Positions 12,834 to 21,825 of a stretch of DNA of 55,068 nt are shown here, piece after piece. Numbering within the stretch: the stretch's first letter is position 1; each line of letters opens with the position of its first letter. Source of the DNA: Tessaracoccus sp. (lineage in GTDB: Bacteria; Actinomycetota; Actinomycetes; Propionibacteriales; Propionibacteriaceae); contig NZ_JADJNP010000005.1 in assembly GCF_016714275.1 (NCBI RefSeq), forward strand, positions 1-55,068, written 5' to 3'. The notes under the pieces are model-generated. The model saw only the letters and a program-made list of their open reading frames with translations, was not told the origin of the DNA and searched no databases. Both the position numbers and the translations under genes were made by a program.

Positions 12834-13742
12834 ATGCGGCGGTCAACCATCCTCGCCGTCGTGACGTCCCCCAGCGCCGCGCCGAGGCGGCCTTACCTCG
12901 TCGGCCTCGTCGGCTCCGGGGGTGCTGCCGTCGTTCACGCCGCCGATGCACATGGCGGAGGCCGCGGCGCTGGGAGTGAGCTACGTCTACCGGCCCCATC
13001 GACCTCGACGCGCTGGGCCCCTGCCCCGACAGTTGCCCGAGATTCTCGACTGGACCCGCAGGCTCGGCTACGACGCGCTCAACATCACCTTCCCGTGCAA
13101 GCGCGCGGTGGTGGACCTCCTCGACCATGTCGATCCGACGGCGCTGCGGCTCGGGTCGGTCAACACGGTCATCTTCACCGACGCCGGCGCGGTCGGCTAC
13201 AACACCGACACCAGCGGCTACGAGCGCGCCTTTCGGGCCGGGCTGCCCGGCGCCGACCTCGGTGACGTCGTCCTCCTCGGCGCGGGCGGCGGGGTAGCGG
13301 CGTGGCCGACGCGCTGCTGCGGCTGGGAGCGAAGCGGCTCACCGTCATCGACGTCGACGGCGCCCGTGCCGCTGCCCTTGCGGCCAGTCTCGGCACCCAC
13401 CGGCACGCGGAGGTGTGCTCCGGTGTCCCCACAGAGCTGTCCGACGCCATTGCCGCCGCATCGGGCCTTGTCAACTGCACTCCCATCGGCATGCACCACC
13501 ATCCGGGGATGCCGCTCGACGAGGCCCTCCTGCGGCCCGACATGGGTCTCCGACATCGTCTACCGGCCGTTGCGCACCCGCCCCCTCACCGTCGCGCGTG
13601 GCCTCGGCTGCGCCACCTCGACGGCGGACGCATGGCCGTCTTCCAGGCCGTCGAGGCCATGGAACTGATCACCGGCCTGCAGCCAGATCCCGAACGTATG
13701 CGGAAGCATCTCCTCCACCTGCTCGCCGCCGAGCAGAACTGA
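12834..13742 (+). pseudogene. Shikimate/quinate dehydrogenase family protein, frameshifted
   Basis: NAD(P)-dependent shikimate or quinate dehydrogenase. An ATG lies at 12834 and a GTG at 12861 (VVTSPSAAPRRPYLVGLVGS); the GTG matches the usual start better. The substrate-binding half shows LPSFTPPMHMAEAAALGVSY, YDALNITFPCKRAVVDLLDH (NxTxPxK with the catalytic Lys) and LGSVNTVIF..GYNTDTSGY. The nucleotide half has VLLGAGGGVA and LVNCTPIGMHHHPGMPLDEA. It ends LLHLLAAEQN. An MHS symporter follows 18 bases later, so a catabolic role on imported quinate or shikimate is more likely than the core aroE role. About four indels. Confidence 0.85.
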
Positions 13743-13759
13743 CAACCGGGCGAGCACCG

Positions 13760-15058
13760 ATGTCGACGACGACCGCGCAGCCGCGCCGCACCCCGTCCGC
13801 GCGGCGGTGGCCAGCTTGCTGGCTCCGCCGTCGAGTACTACGACTTCTTCATCTTCGGATCCGCCGCCGCGCTGATCTTCCCGGAGGATCTTCTTCGGCA
13901 GCAACGACCAGGCCGCGTTGGTGATGTCGTTCATGACGTTCGGCTTCGCTTACATCGCGCGGCCCATCGGCGCGGTCGTGCTCGGCCACTTCGGTGACCG
14001 GATCGGCAGGCAGAAGGTGCTGATGTTCACCCTCGTGCTGATGGGCTCTCCACGTTCATCATCGGCTGCTTGCCGACGTTCGACGCCATCGGCTGGTGGG
14101 CGCCCGTCCTGCTGGTGCGCGCCGCCTGATGCAGGGCCTTTCGGCGGCGGGTGAGCAGGCCGGGGCATCGTCGCTCAGCCTCGAGCACGCGCCGGACCAT
14201 CGCCGCTCCTTCTTCACATCCTGACCCTCACCGGCACGCAGGGCGGCCAGATCCTCGCCGCGCTGATCTTCATCCCCGTCGTCGCGCTGCCCGACGAGAT
14301 TGGCACACCTGGGGCTGGCGCCTTCCGTTCTGGCTGAGCGCGGTCGTCGTGCTCGTGGCGTTCTCTACATCCGCCGCAGCCTGCACGAGACCCCGGCGTT
14401 TGAGGACGCGAAGAAGGACGGCGAAATCGCCAAGCTGCCGTTCGTCGCGTTGATGACCAACCACTGGCGCGACGTCCTGCGCGTCATCTGCTGCGCGTTC
14501 ATCGCCGCCGTTTCGACGGTGTTCGGGAACTCGCGCTGGCCTACGGCAAGGAGGTCGGGCTGCGCGAGTCGCTCACGCTGCGGCTCGTGGTCGCGGCCAA
14601 CATCGGCGCGCTCGTCACGCAGCCCTTGTTCGATCCTGGCGGACAGGATCGGACGCAAGCCGGTGTTCATCTACGGGGCCGTGTCGTCGGCGGTGTTCAT
14701 GCCGTTCTACCTGCTGTCGATGAGCTCGGGCAACGTGATCCAGACGTTCGCGTTGGCGGTCGTGACGTTCTCGTGCGGATACGCCGCAGCAAACGCGGTG
14801 TGGCCGTCGTTCTACGGCGAGATGTTCAGCACGAAGGTCCGGTTCTCCGGCATGGCGATCGGCACGCAGCTGGGCTTCCTGATGGCCGGCTTCGCGCCGT
14901 CGATCGTTGCGTGGCTGGGCGGAGTGCGAGAGGGCGGATGGGTCGTCATCTCGGCGTTCACCGCCACGATCTGCCTTGTCGCGACCGTCAGCGCGCCTAC
15001 CGCGAGGGAGACGAAGGACGTCCCCACCGCGCAGCTCGGGCCGTCGCGCGCCGCGTGA
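13760..15058 (+). pseudogene. MFS transporter, metabolite:H+ symporter (shikimate/quinate-type), frameshifted
   Basis: Proton-coupled importer of the MHS branch of the major facilitator superfamily. From ATG 13760 the start is MSTTTAQPRRTP, with the MHS hallmark SAVEYYDFFIFG split over frames. Clean stretches are FMTFGFAYIARPIGAVVLGH followed by FGDRIGRQKVLMFTLVLMG (the loop 2-3 signature), RRSLHETPAF, PFVALMTNHWRDVLRVICCA, DRIGRKPVFIYGAVSSAVFM, and the last helices to the stop at 15058. The length of about 432 codons is normal. The paired dehydrogenase suggests quinate or shikimate as substrate; this is inference from context. Confidence 0.85.
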
Positions 15059-15176
15059 CCAGGAGGTGACCAGGGCTTTGGCGTAATTCCGTGGATTGGG
15101 TAGCCTGTACCCCACGAGTTGGTTGAAGATCCCGCGGCAAGGCCGCGAGGGACACAAGGCAAGGGGTCGACCCGAT

Positions 15177-15391
15177 ATGGGGCGCGGCCGTGCAAAGGCG
15201 AAGCAGACGAGGGTGGCCCGCGATTTGAAGTATCGCGCGGTGGACACCGATTTCGCATCTCTGGAGCGTGAGCTCCGCAGCGACCCTACGGGGAGTACGT
15301 CGAGGTTGAGGACATCCCTGACCCTTACGCCGACCTCGTTGAGCAGTACGCGGACTACGAGGACGAAGACGACGAGCGCGCCTCGTCATAG
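15177..15391 (+). pseudogene. DUF3073 family protein, frameshifted
   Basis: Small conserved actinobacterial protein of unknown function. MGRGRAKAKQTRVARDLKYR at 15177 is the family signature, then AVDTDFASLERELRSDP. After one frameshift near 15,290 the acidic tail reads GEYVEVEDIPDPYADLVEQY, ADYEDEDDERASS, ending at TAG 15391. In many actinobacteria this gene lies directly downstream of purM; here it is about 13 kb away. Confidence 0.85.
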
Positions 15392-15415
15392 CCCTGGTGG
15401 TGCGTCCCGGTAGTC

Positions 15416-16372
15416 ATGGGTGAGTGGTCGCCCGATACGGAGCTTGACGGTTACGAGCAGCTGGTCTTCCTGCTGCCCGAGGAGCCGACGTACGCCCTGG
15501 AGCCTGAGAACTCGCTGGTGGCGACACTCGTGCGCCACGACGCCCCTCGATATCCCTCCGCGTTGCTCTACCTCCATGGCTGGAAAGATTACTTCTTCCA
15601 GACGCACCTGGCTGACGAGATCGATGGCCCCGGCTACGACTTCTACGCGCTCGACCTCGCCGCTACGGCCGCTCGCTGTGGCCTAAGCAGCTCGCCGGCT
15701 ACGTCGCGGACCTGACGCACTACTTCGTCGAACTGGACCTGGCCGTCGAGCAGCTCCGCGCCGAGGGTCACGACCGCATCGTGTTCATGGGCCACTCGAC
15801 GGGCGGACTGGTCGGCTCCCTGCACGCCAACGCGCGCCCAGGCACCTTTGCCGCCGTGATCCTGCACTCGCCGTGGCTCGAGTTGCAGGGGAACTCGGTG
15901 CTGCGCCCCGCGACGCAGCCGGTGTTCACGGCCATGCGGGCCGTGGCGCCGACGTCGTCCCTCCCGGCCTCCGAGATCGGCCACTATCGTCGGTCCATCG
16001 CCGCGGACCAGGACGGGGAGTGGGTCTACAACCACAACCTCAAGGGGACCCCGCGTTTCTGCTGCGCTTCGGCTGGCTCGCCGCGATCCTCGCGGGCCAC
16101 GCCGTCGTCGCCTCGGGGCTCGACATCGACTGCCCCGTTTTCGTCGGTGTCTCGGAGCGCAGCGACTTCCGCCGCAAGTGGGACGAGGCGCTCACGAAGG
16201 CCGACACCGTCCTCGACGTCGAGCGGATCGTCTCGCGCGCCGACGGCATGGGCCGGTTGATCGTGATCGCCCGGTTCGCCGACGCGCTGCACGATCTGGT
16301 GCTGTCCGCGCCGTCGGTCCGGGCCGAGGTGTTCAGGAGTACGCGCGCTTCCTGCGCTGCTACGCCGAGTAG
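15416..16372 (+). pseudogene. Alpha/beta hydrolase (serine aminopeptidase/lysophospholipase-like), frameshifted
   Basis: Cytoplasmic alpha/beta hydrolase of unknown substrate. Start MGEWSPDTELDGYEQLVFLL at 15416. It shows the oxyanion-side motif LLYLHGWKDYFFQTHLADEI, then YDFYALDL with the GYG-like turn broken by a frameshift near 15,660, and the nucleophile elbow GHSTGG at about 15,790. The cap and C-terminal half follow: ILHSPWLELQGN, FLLRFGWLAAILAGHAVVAS, DCPVFVGVSERSDFRRKWDE and the region of the catalytic His, FADALHDLVLS, ending RFLRCYAE at 16372. Three frameshifts. It is convergent with the next gene and the stops overlap by 13 bases. Confidence 0.82.
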
Positions 16373-17236
16373 GCGTCGCGCGCGCAGCGGAAGCCCACAT
16401 GTGACATGCCCGAATCCTCGGTCTGTGCCGACCTCGCGGCCGGCCGGAACCTCAGACAGTAGTCCGGCGAGCAGAGGAACGATCCGCCCTTCAGGACGCG
16501 GCGGGGTGTCGTGGCGGGCGGGGAGCGAGCAGATTCGGCCGTCCTTCGGGGTGGACGACGACCTCGTCCGGTGGGCGGTGCCGCGGCGTGTAGACGTCGG
16601 TCGTCCACTCCCACACGTTGCCGATGAGGTCGAAGAGGCCGTAGCCGTTGGCGGGGTAGGTGCCGACGGGCGACGTCCCGCCGACGCCCAGGTTCTGGTA
16701 CGGGAACCGCCCCAGCCAGGTGTTGGCCTGCGCGACGCCGTCGGGGTAGGGCTCGTCGCCCCAGGCGAATCGCAGCCCGTCGCGGCCGCCACGGGCCGCG
16801 TACTCGTGCTCGGCCTCCGTGGGCAGACGGAGACCGGCCCAGTCGGCGTAGGCGCGGGCGTCGGCGTAGGCGACGTGCACGACGGGGTGCCTGTCGTCGG
16901 CGGAGGAGCCGGGCCGAACGGCGCTCGCCACGACGCCCCGGGCTGCCACCGCCACCAGTGGCGCCAGTCGCGCAGGTCGACAGGGCCGTCGGTTGGGGTG
17001 AAGACCATGGATCCCGGAACGAGGTCGGCGGCGTCGGCGCCGGGAAGTCGGCGGGGTCGGGGAGCGTTCAGCGACCGTGACGTGGCCGGTGTCCGCGACG
17101 AACCTCGCGAACTGTGCGTTCGTCACGGGGGCACGGTCGAGCAGAAGGCATCGACCCGGCGCGCGTGCACCGGGCCTTCGTCGGCGTAGAAGTCGGCGGA
17201 CCCCATCAGGAATGCGCCCGCGGAGATGCGCACCAT
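16360..17236 (-). pseudogene. Formylglycine-generating enzyme (SUMF1 family), frameshifted
   Basis: Oxidises a Cys in the sulfatase motif CxPxR to formylglycine. The core opens MVRISAGAFLMGSADFYADE, then RAPVTNAQFARFVADTGHVT, LRLPTEAEHEYAARGGRDGL, FAWGDEPYPDGVAQANTWLG, YGLFDLIGNVWEWTTDVYTP and KGGSFLCSPDYCLRFRPAAR, ending VGFRCARDAYSA. The CSPDYC pair matches the two active-site cysteines of true formylglycine-generating enzymes, not EgtB-like relatives. Upstream codons stay open to 17413, so the start is uncertain. Three or four indels in the middle. No sulfatase is visible nearby, so the substrate is encoded elsewhere. Confidence 0.83.
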
Positions 17237-17367
17237 GTCGTGGGACTCTGAGGGAATCACTGTCCGGGCCTCCGTAGGTGCTTCTGAAAAACCCGGAGGC
17301 CACGTCGACCGCTCATCGTCGGCGTCACCCAGGGGTCTCACGAGCGGTGGGTCCGCCCGCAAGGCTT

Positions 17368-18536
17368 TCAGGCTACCGATGAGCGGGGTCTCGTGCCGGA
17401 ACTTCGAGGGCACTGTCCGCGTATGAGGCTCGCCGTCGTACAGGCCCGTTCGAGTCCGTCGACGCCGAAGGCCTTCACCGGACCGAGCGCGCCGACGCCG
17501 TGGAGGCCGTCTTGGACGGCGGTCCTAGCTCCCCAAGCGAGGAGGTCGGCGGTGACCTCGTACGGATCAGGCCCGGCCAGGGGTGACCCGTGCCAGTTCG
17601 CGATGGGGTGATCGTGCGACGGCAACCACCGCCGACCTGGCCTGGGCCCGGCTGTGCGCATCGGGTCCGCCGGTCGATCCCGTCATCATCCGGTCGGCGA
17701 TGGCTGTCAGCCCTCGCTTGAGCGCGCCCATGTGCAGAACGGGGCCGAGCAGTCGCGAGCTGATGGCGAGGGAGCGGGCCGCGCCTCGCGGGAATCCGAG
17801 GAACTCTGTGACATCTCGTAGGCCGGGATAGGTCTGGGGGAGCCCAAACTGTTCGGCAGCGGGAACCGACGCGCCCAGCAGGGGCCGGCCGTCGACGGTG
17901 AAGCGTCTCGTCCAGCGGCCCGGTCGCTCGGCCTGGATGCGACCTTCACGAAACGCGTAGCCCCTTCGACCACGACCCTGACCGCGGTGGCCTGGCTGCC
18001 TCCGCTGGGAACGAAGCCGGGCGCGAAGTAGGCGATGTCGACGGCTGTCGCCTCATCGCCCGCTTCGTCGAGCGCCGCGGCGGCGGCGTAAGCACCGGGA
18101 CCGTAGTCGTAGCCGAACGCGGGGACCAGACCGGCTCCGTTGCGCTCCGCCACCGGCCCCAACGCTCGAAGACCTCGCGAATGAACGGGCCCTCGCCCGC
18201 GGAGTCGAAGTAGTGCACGCCGATCTCAGCTGCTGCTTCGACGGCGGTGCGACCGTATTTGAGGAACGGTCCCACGGCGCTGATGAGTATGTCGCCTTCG
18301 TGCAGCACGGCTCGAAGCGTGGTGGGCTTTTCGATGTCGACGGTCGCTGTGTCGAGACCTCCGAGATCAGCTGCGAGTGCCGCAAGCCGAGCTGGGTTGC
18401 GGCCAACGAGCACCGGGCGGGCCCCTTGGCGAACGAGGCTGCGGGCGGTGAGGTCACCTGTGTAGCCAGTGGCGCCGAGGACGACGATGCGCGGCGCGGC
18501 GGTCATCCCGTGACTCGGTGAGGTCGTGCTCTCCAT
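17368..18536 (-). pseudogene. Saccharopine dehydrogenase-like NAD(P)-binding protein, frameshifted
   Basis: Member of the saccharopine-dehydrogenase / trans-acting enoyl reductase-like family; the reaction is unknown. It starts MESTTSPSHG at 18536 or MTAAPRIVVLGATGYTGDLT at 18506; the Rossmann motif GATGYTG is directly visible. It continues ARPVLVGRNPARLAALAADL, EGDILISAVGPFLKYGRTAV, GVHYFDSAGEGPFIREVFER, VPAFGYDYGPGAYAAAAALD and IAYFAPGFVPSGGSQATAVR. After a scrambled middle the end is clear: DPYEVTADLLAWGARTAVQD, GVGALGPVKAFGVDGLERAC. Two or three frameshifts between 17,600 and 17,960. Confidence 0.8.
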
Positions 18537-18704
18537 TCGTCGGGACCCGCCGGTCCATGTCGGGTCGGATTGCGCCCCTGTGGTCGACGATGCCGTGGAG
18601 CGGTGGTTCGATGAGATGATACGTGTTGCGGCTCGCGGAAACAGGAGATTACTGTGGAATCGCGCCGGTCCGCCGACGGCGGTGGTGTGAACAACGAAGG
18701 CGGG

Positions 18705-18778
18705 TGGCCAGGGCCGGGGTCGAACCGGCGACCTTCCGCTTTTCAGGCGGACGCTCGTACCAACTGAGCTACCTGGCC
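18705..18778 (-). tRNA. tRNA-Phe (GAA)
   Basis: On the minus strand the gene runs GGCCAGGTAGCTCAG..., with anticodon loop CTGAAAA (GAA), T-arm GGTTCGACC and acceptor pair GGCCAGG/CCTGGCC. It is 74 bases without a full encoded CCA. Confidence 0.95.
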
Positions 18779-18805
18779 GTGGTCTGACATATCTGTCTGA
18801 CCGAG

Positions 18806-18879
18806 CGACCCCGACGGGACTCGAACCCGCGACCTCCGCCGTGACAGGGCGGCGCGCTAACCAACTGCGCTACGGGGCC
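18806..18879 (-). tRNA. tRNA-Asp (GTC)
   Basis: On the minus strand it runs GGCCCCGTAGCGCAG..., with anticodon loop CTGTCAC (GTC), T-arm GGTTCGAGTC and 3' acceptor CGGGGTC. It lies 27 bases upstream of tRNA-Phe in transcription order and is probably co-transcribed with it. Confidence 0.95.
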
Positions 18880-19004
18880 AATTTCTTGACCTGCTGGCCA
18901 AGCCAGCCCGGTAACTATAGCGTGACTCCGCTGAGCTTGTCACATCCGTCATAAGCCCTTGTCGCCACCGGTTTGCCTGCTCCCTGGAGGGGGAGAAGAC
19001 GTCG

Positions 19005-19077
19005 CATCCCCAACGGGATTCGAACCCGTGCTGCCGCCGTGAAAGGGCGGAGTCCTAGGCCGCTAGACGATGGGGAC
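19005..19077 (-). tRNA. tRNA-Glu (TTC)
   Basis: On the minus strand it runs GTCCCCATCGTCTAG..., with anticodon loop CTTTCAC (TTC), T-arm GGTTCGAATC and 3' acceptor TGGGGAT, giving a G-T first pair. First of the minus-strand cluster Glu-Asp-Phe. Confidence 0.94.
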
Positions 19078-19084
19078 CAGCGCG

Positions 19085-19104
19085 CACCAGCATAGGGGCT
19101 GGTG
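19085..19104. terminator. Hairpin between SH3 protein gene and tRNA-Glu
   Basis: CACCAGC (19085-19091) and GCTGGTG (19098-19104) form a 7-bp stem with a 6-base loop. There is no clear T run on either side, so it may separate the tRNA operon from the upstream gene but is weak as an intrinsic terminator. The rest of 19,105-19,250 holds nothing I can support. Confidence 0.4.
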
Positions 19105-19250
19105 CCGTCTTGCTCCAAGCCAGGGGCTGGGCGCCGGAAGGAATGCTAGCAGGATTCGCCGGGCAACGTCGTCGTCGGCATCGTCTGCTGACAACGTTGA
19201 GTCTCGCGCAATGAGCAGCGGATCACGCTCGAAGTTTCGGGTGTCTGGGC

Positions 19251-20618
19251 CTACCCGTAGGTGTTGATGTGGACGTGGTCGTAGTGGTTGGCGGTGTCGC
19301 CGCCGCGGTCCGACATCGAGCGCCAGCCCTCGCCGTTGCGCTGCACCGACCAGATCTTCTGCCCGAAGATGATGTAGTTGATGTTGAACTTCTTGGCGTT
19401 GACGCGGTAGTACTTGGCGATCTCCCAGCCCAGGTCCTGGTTCGACTTGTAGCCCGGGATCATCACATCGACGGCGCGTCCGGCGGGATGATCAGGGGTG
19501 ACGTCGCGGCGCCAGCCGTACTGCGTCTTGATCTGCGGGAAGCGGTCCCAGACGTCGCGGGCGATTGCCTGGACGTTCGCGTTGGCCTTGTCGAGGCCGC
19601 TCGACCAGCCGCGGTTCAGGCTATCGCCGCTGCCGCTCGAAGCGCTCCCGGAAGAAGGCTTGCTTGCGGAGAGGTACCGGGCCGTCACCCACCTTGTCGC
19701 ACCGTTGTGCACGATCTGCGCGCGGCCGTCCTTCACGGTTCCGGTCACCTTGACCACGGCGCCTCGGGGCAACTCACCGCTGTGGGAGGTGCCTGTGCTG
19801 GACTTCCAGATGTTGAGGACCGTCGTCGCGTACTGGGTCGACGTCTTGGGCGTCGACGGCGCCGAGGGGGCGTCGGTCTTGCTGCCCACGTTGACCAGGT
19901 ATGCGGCATTCACCCAGCGGACCGCGCCCATCCAGACGATCTGCGCCATCCCGCGGGAGGTCTTGCCTGTGACGTCAAAGATGGTGCCCTTGGGTGCATC
20001 GCCGAGGCTCGCGAACCCGCTCGTCGAGGTCGTGCGGATCATTAGCGCCGTCGTGCCGCGCTTCTGCCCCGTCACCTTCGGAAGGGAGGAGCCGGTGCTC
20101 GGCGTGCTCTCGGACAGGTAGCTGAGCGACGCCCAGAGCGTCTTGCCGTTGTAGGTCACCTGCGCGTAGTTGCCGCTGACCTTGCCGGTCAGTGTGAGTT
20201 TCGTGCCCTTCGACGCGACCCTCGACACGGAGTCGCGGAGAGACGCACCGGTGCGGAGGTTCAGGTTCGCCGTGGCGTAGCGGGTGCCCTTCGCCGCCGA
20301 GTCCGACACGGAACCGGAGTTCGAGGAGGAGCCCTTCAGGTACTGGCTGTATACGTAGGCGGTCTTGCCCTTGTAGGTGACCTTCGTCCAGCCGTTTGAG
20401 CTGCCCTTCGACGGGAGCGAATCGCCGACGGAGAGGACCGCGAGGCTCGAGGAGGAGGTGGAGGGGCCGGAGCGCACATGCACGCGCGCCGTGGCGGTCA
20501 CCGGCGAGGTGCCCGCGTCCGCGAGTGGACCCGCGGCGAGAGTGCCGAGTCCCTGGACCAGGATCGCCAGCCCCATGGCGGCGGCAGCCCCCCGGATGCC
20601 CTTGACTGCGTTTCTCAC
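19251..20618 (-). CDS. Secreted SH3-repeat protein with C-terminal cell-wall hydrolase-like domain
   Basis: Exported cell-wall protein of 455 residues. The GTG start at 20618 is chosen because GAGGAGA lies five bases upstream; the frame stays open to 20726 but without a site. The signal peptide AAAAMGLAILVQGLGTLAAG is followed by four or five bacterial SH3 repeats, each with an ARVHVRSGPS- or LNLRTGAS-like strand, a GTK turn and a WTKVTYKGKTAYVYSQYL-like end, separated by Ser-rich linkers. From about residue 345 a distinct domain reads DVTPDHPAGRAVDVMIPGYK and GDTANHYDHVHI, which has the His/Asp pattern of LAS/VanY-like zinc peptidases found in actinobacterial resuscitation-type proteins. Peptidoglycan binding and cleavage is inferred. 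Confidence 0.88.
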   Translation of the reverse strand: MRNAVKGIRGAAAAMGLAILVQGLGTLAAGPLADAGTSPVTATARVHVRSGPSTSSSSLAVLSVGDSLPSKGSSNGWTKVTYKGKTAYVYSQYLKGSSSNSGSVSDSAAKGTRYATANLNLRTGASLRDSVSRVASKGTKLTLTGKVSGNYAQVTYNGKTLWASLSYLSESTPSTGSSLPKVTGQKRGTTALMIRTTSTSGFASLGDAPKGTIFDVTGKTSRGMAQIVWMGAVRWVNAAYLVNVGSKTDAPSAPSTPKTSTQYATTVLNIWKSSTGTSHSGELPRGAVVKVTGTVKDGRAQIVHNGATRWVTARYLSASKPSSGSASSGSGDSLNRGWSSGLDKANANVQAIARDVWDRFPQIKTQYGWRRDVTPDHPAGRAVDVMIPGYKSNQDLGWEIAKYYRVNAKKFNINYIIFGQKIWSVQRNGEGWRSMSDRGGDTANHYDHVHINTYG

Positions 20619-20642
20619 GTCTCTCCTCGTTGAACTGAATGA

Positions 20643-20685
20643 GGGACGTGCCGCTTCCCCGGGTCGGGTGACCCCGGCACGTCCC
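20643..20685. promoter_or_regulatory. Nested hairpin in the 5' leader of the SH3 protein gene
   Basis: GGGACGTGCCG (20643-20653) and CGGCACGTCCC (20675-20685) pair perfectly over 11 bases, and inside the loop GGGTC and GACCC pair again. It sits 25 bases upstream of the GTG start at 20618, so it would be in the mRNA leader. No poly-T follows on the minus strand. It may be an RNA control element or processing site. Confidence 0.5.
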
Positions 20686-20699
20686 CCTTCCGGTGGACA

Positions 20700-21064
20700 G
20701 TAAGAAGGGCGGAGGGTGGTCAGCAACGGCGACGTTGAGAGTTGCCTGAGAGCCGGTCAGGTGAAACGCCCGGGGAAGCTGAAAACCACATTTGTGTGAT
20801 TTTCAGGGTCATGAGTGGCGTTGACTACGGGTTGACTAGGGGTTTATCCCGAGGCCCCAAGGTCGCGGCTCGTACTTTCGTCGGAGAGGGCCTGGGTCGA
20901 TCCTCTCAGTTTCGATCCGCCTCAAGTCGACCTTGAGGTTTACCCCCCAGGTTGAGGTTCGAGGTTGAGGGTTTGCGGACACCCTCGGGCCGGGTCGCGT
21001 ACGCAAATCTGCGGAGGTTCGCTCAGCTGAGCCATAGGCGGGGTGCCGAGCGGCGATGCTGGTG
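20700..21064. other. Intergenic region without supported gene
   Basis: About 365 bases between two minus-strand genes. I see no gene or riboswitch. There is an AT-rich stretch near 20,790 (ACATTTGTGTGATTTTCAG) that could carry the promoter of the SH3 gene, and short imperfect GAGGTTGAG repeats at 20,930-20,975. Confidence 0.5.
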
Positions 21065-21709
21065 TCAGCGGACCAGGGCAGGGGCGACCCACGATGCGCG
21101 GAGCGTGCTCGTCCATCGGGCGGCGCGACCGAAGGCCTGCTCAGGGACGTAGCCGGCGCGGAGATCCTCCGGCGTGAGCTGCTCGGCGCCTGTCAGCTCG
21201 GCCAGTCGGCGCCGGTCCTTGGGGCCTGCGACCGCGGCGACGACGGAGAGGCCGACGGCGCGGCGGTTGGCGGCCAGCGTGGTCAGGACGTCGTCGGCGA
21301 AGCCGGCCGCGACGACGACGAGCGGCACCTCCGCGGTTGCCGTGGAGAGAGGGACGAACAGCTGGCGCATCGCGTCGATCTCGCCGTCGACAACGAGGAT
21401 GCGTGGATTAGGGCAGTCGGCGCCGGAGGTCTGGGTCGCGAAGTCCGGGTGTGCGTGACCGAACCCGAAGCCCTCGCCCTTGTGGGACAGGTCGCCGGCG
21501 ACTCCGCGCCCGGGCGCGGGCAAGGCATCGACCTCGTCCTGGGTGATGTAGGCGGGGACTTGGGAGTCGACGGCGGGGATCCCGCGCTCCGGGGCGGGCT
21601 CGCCTTCGCCGGACTCGCGCCGTCGGGCGCGCCTGTCGGCGAGGACGGCGGCTGCGAGCAACCCGCCGCCGACGACGACCGCGAGCAGGAACCAGCCCCA
21701 GAAATCCAT
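21065..21709 (-). CDS. Membrane-anchored protein with GroEL apical-domain-like region
   Basis: Protein of 214 residues. Residues 3-24 (FWGWFLLAVVVGGGLLAAAV) form one N-terminal membrane helix followed by a positive ARRR stretch, so the rest should be cytoplasmic. After a Pro/Glu linker, residues 75-205 follow the course of the GroEL apical domain: a GEGFGFGHAHPDFAT element like the GxGFDKGY...FVT of actinobacterial GroEL, PRILVVDGEI, LFVPLSTA, PLVVVAAG, DVLTTLAANR, and AVAGPKDRRRLAELTGAEQL, which parallels the GDRRKA...LTGG segment, then FGRAARW like LGSARRV. Equatorial and ATP-binding parts are absent. The homology is read by eye; a client-binding or scaffold role is only a guess. tRNA-Lys follows upstream, divergently. 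Confidence 0.8.
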   Translation of the reverse strand: MDFWGWFLLAVVVGGGLLAAAVLADRRARRRESGEGEPAPERGIPAVDSQVPAYITQDEVDALPAPGRGVAGDLSHKGEGFGFGHAHPDFATQTSGADCPNPRILVVDGEIDAMRQLFVPLSTATAEVPLVVVAAGFADDVLTTLAANRRAVGLSVVAAVAGPKDRRRLAELTGAEQLTPEDLRAGYVPEQAFGRAARWTSTLRASWVAPALVR

Positions 21710-21745
21710 GCCCCTACAGTGCCACGCGCCGCTACACTCGACACC

Positions 21746-21818
21746 GCCCCTATAGCTCAGTCGGTAGAGCAGTGGACTTTTAATCCATGGGTCGCGGGTT
21801 CGAGCCCCGCTGGGGGCA
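21746..21818 (+). tRNA. tRNA-Lys (TTT)
   Basis: Runs GCCCCTATAGCTCAG..., with anticodon loop ACTTTTAAT region (TTT), T-arm GGTTCGAGCC and acceptor pair GCCCCTA/TGGGGGC; 73 bases. It ends seven bases before the convergent lacI-family stop. Confidence 0.96.
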
Positions 21819-21825
21819 CAACGCC

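Noticed and set aside
20640..20840. c-di-AMP (ydaO) riboswitch upstream of the SH3/hydrolase gene
   Set aside because: The conserved core motifs are not present on the minus strand; only the nested hairpin is supported.
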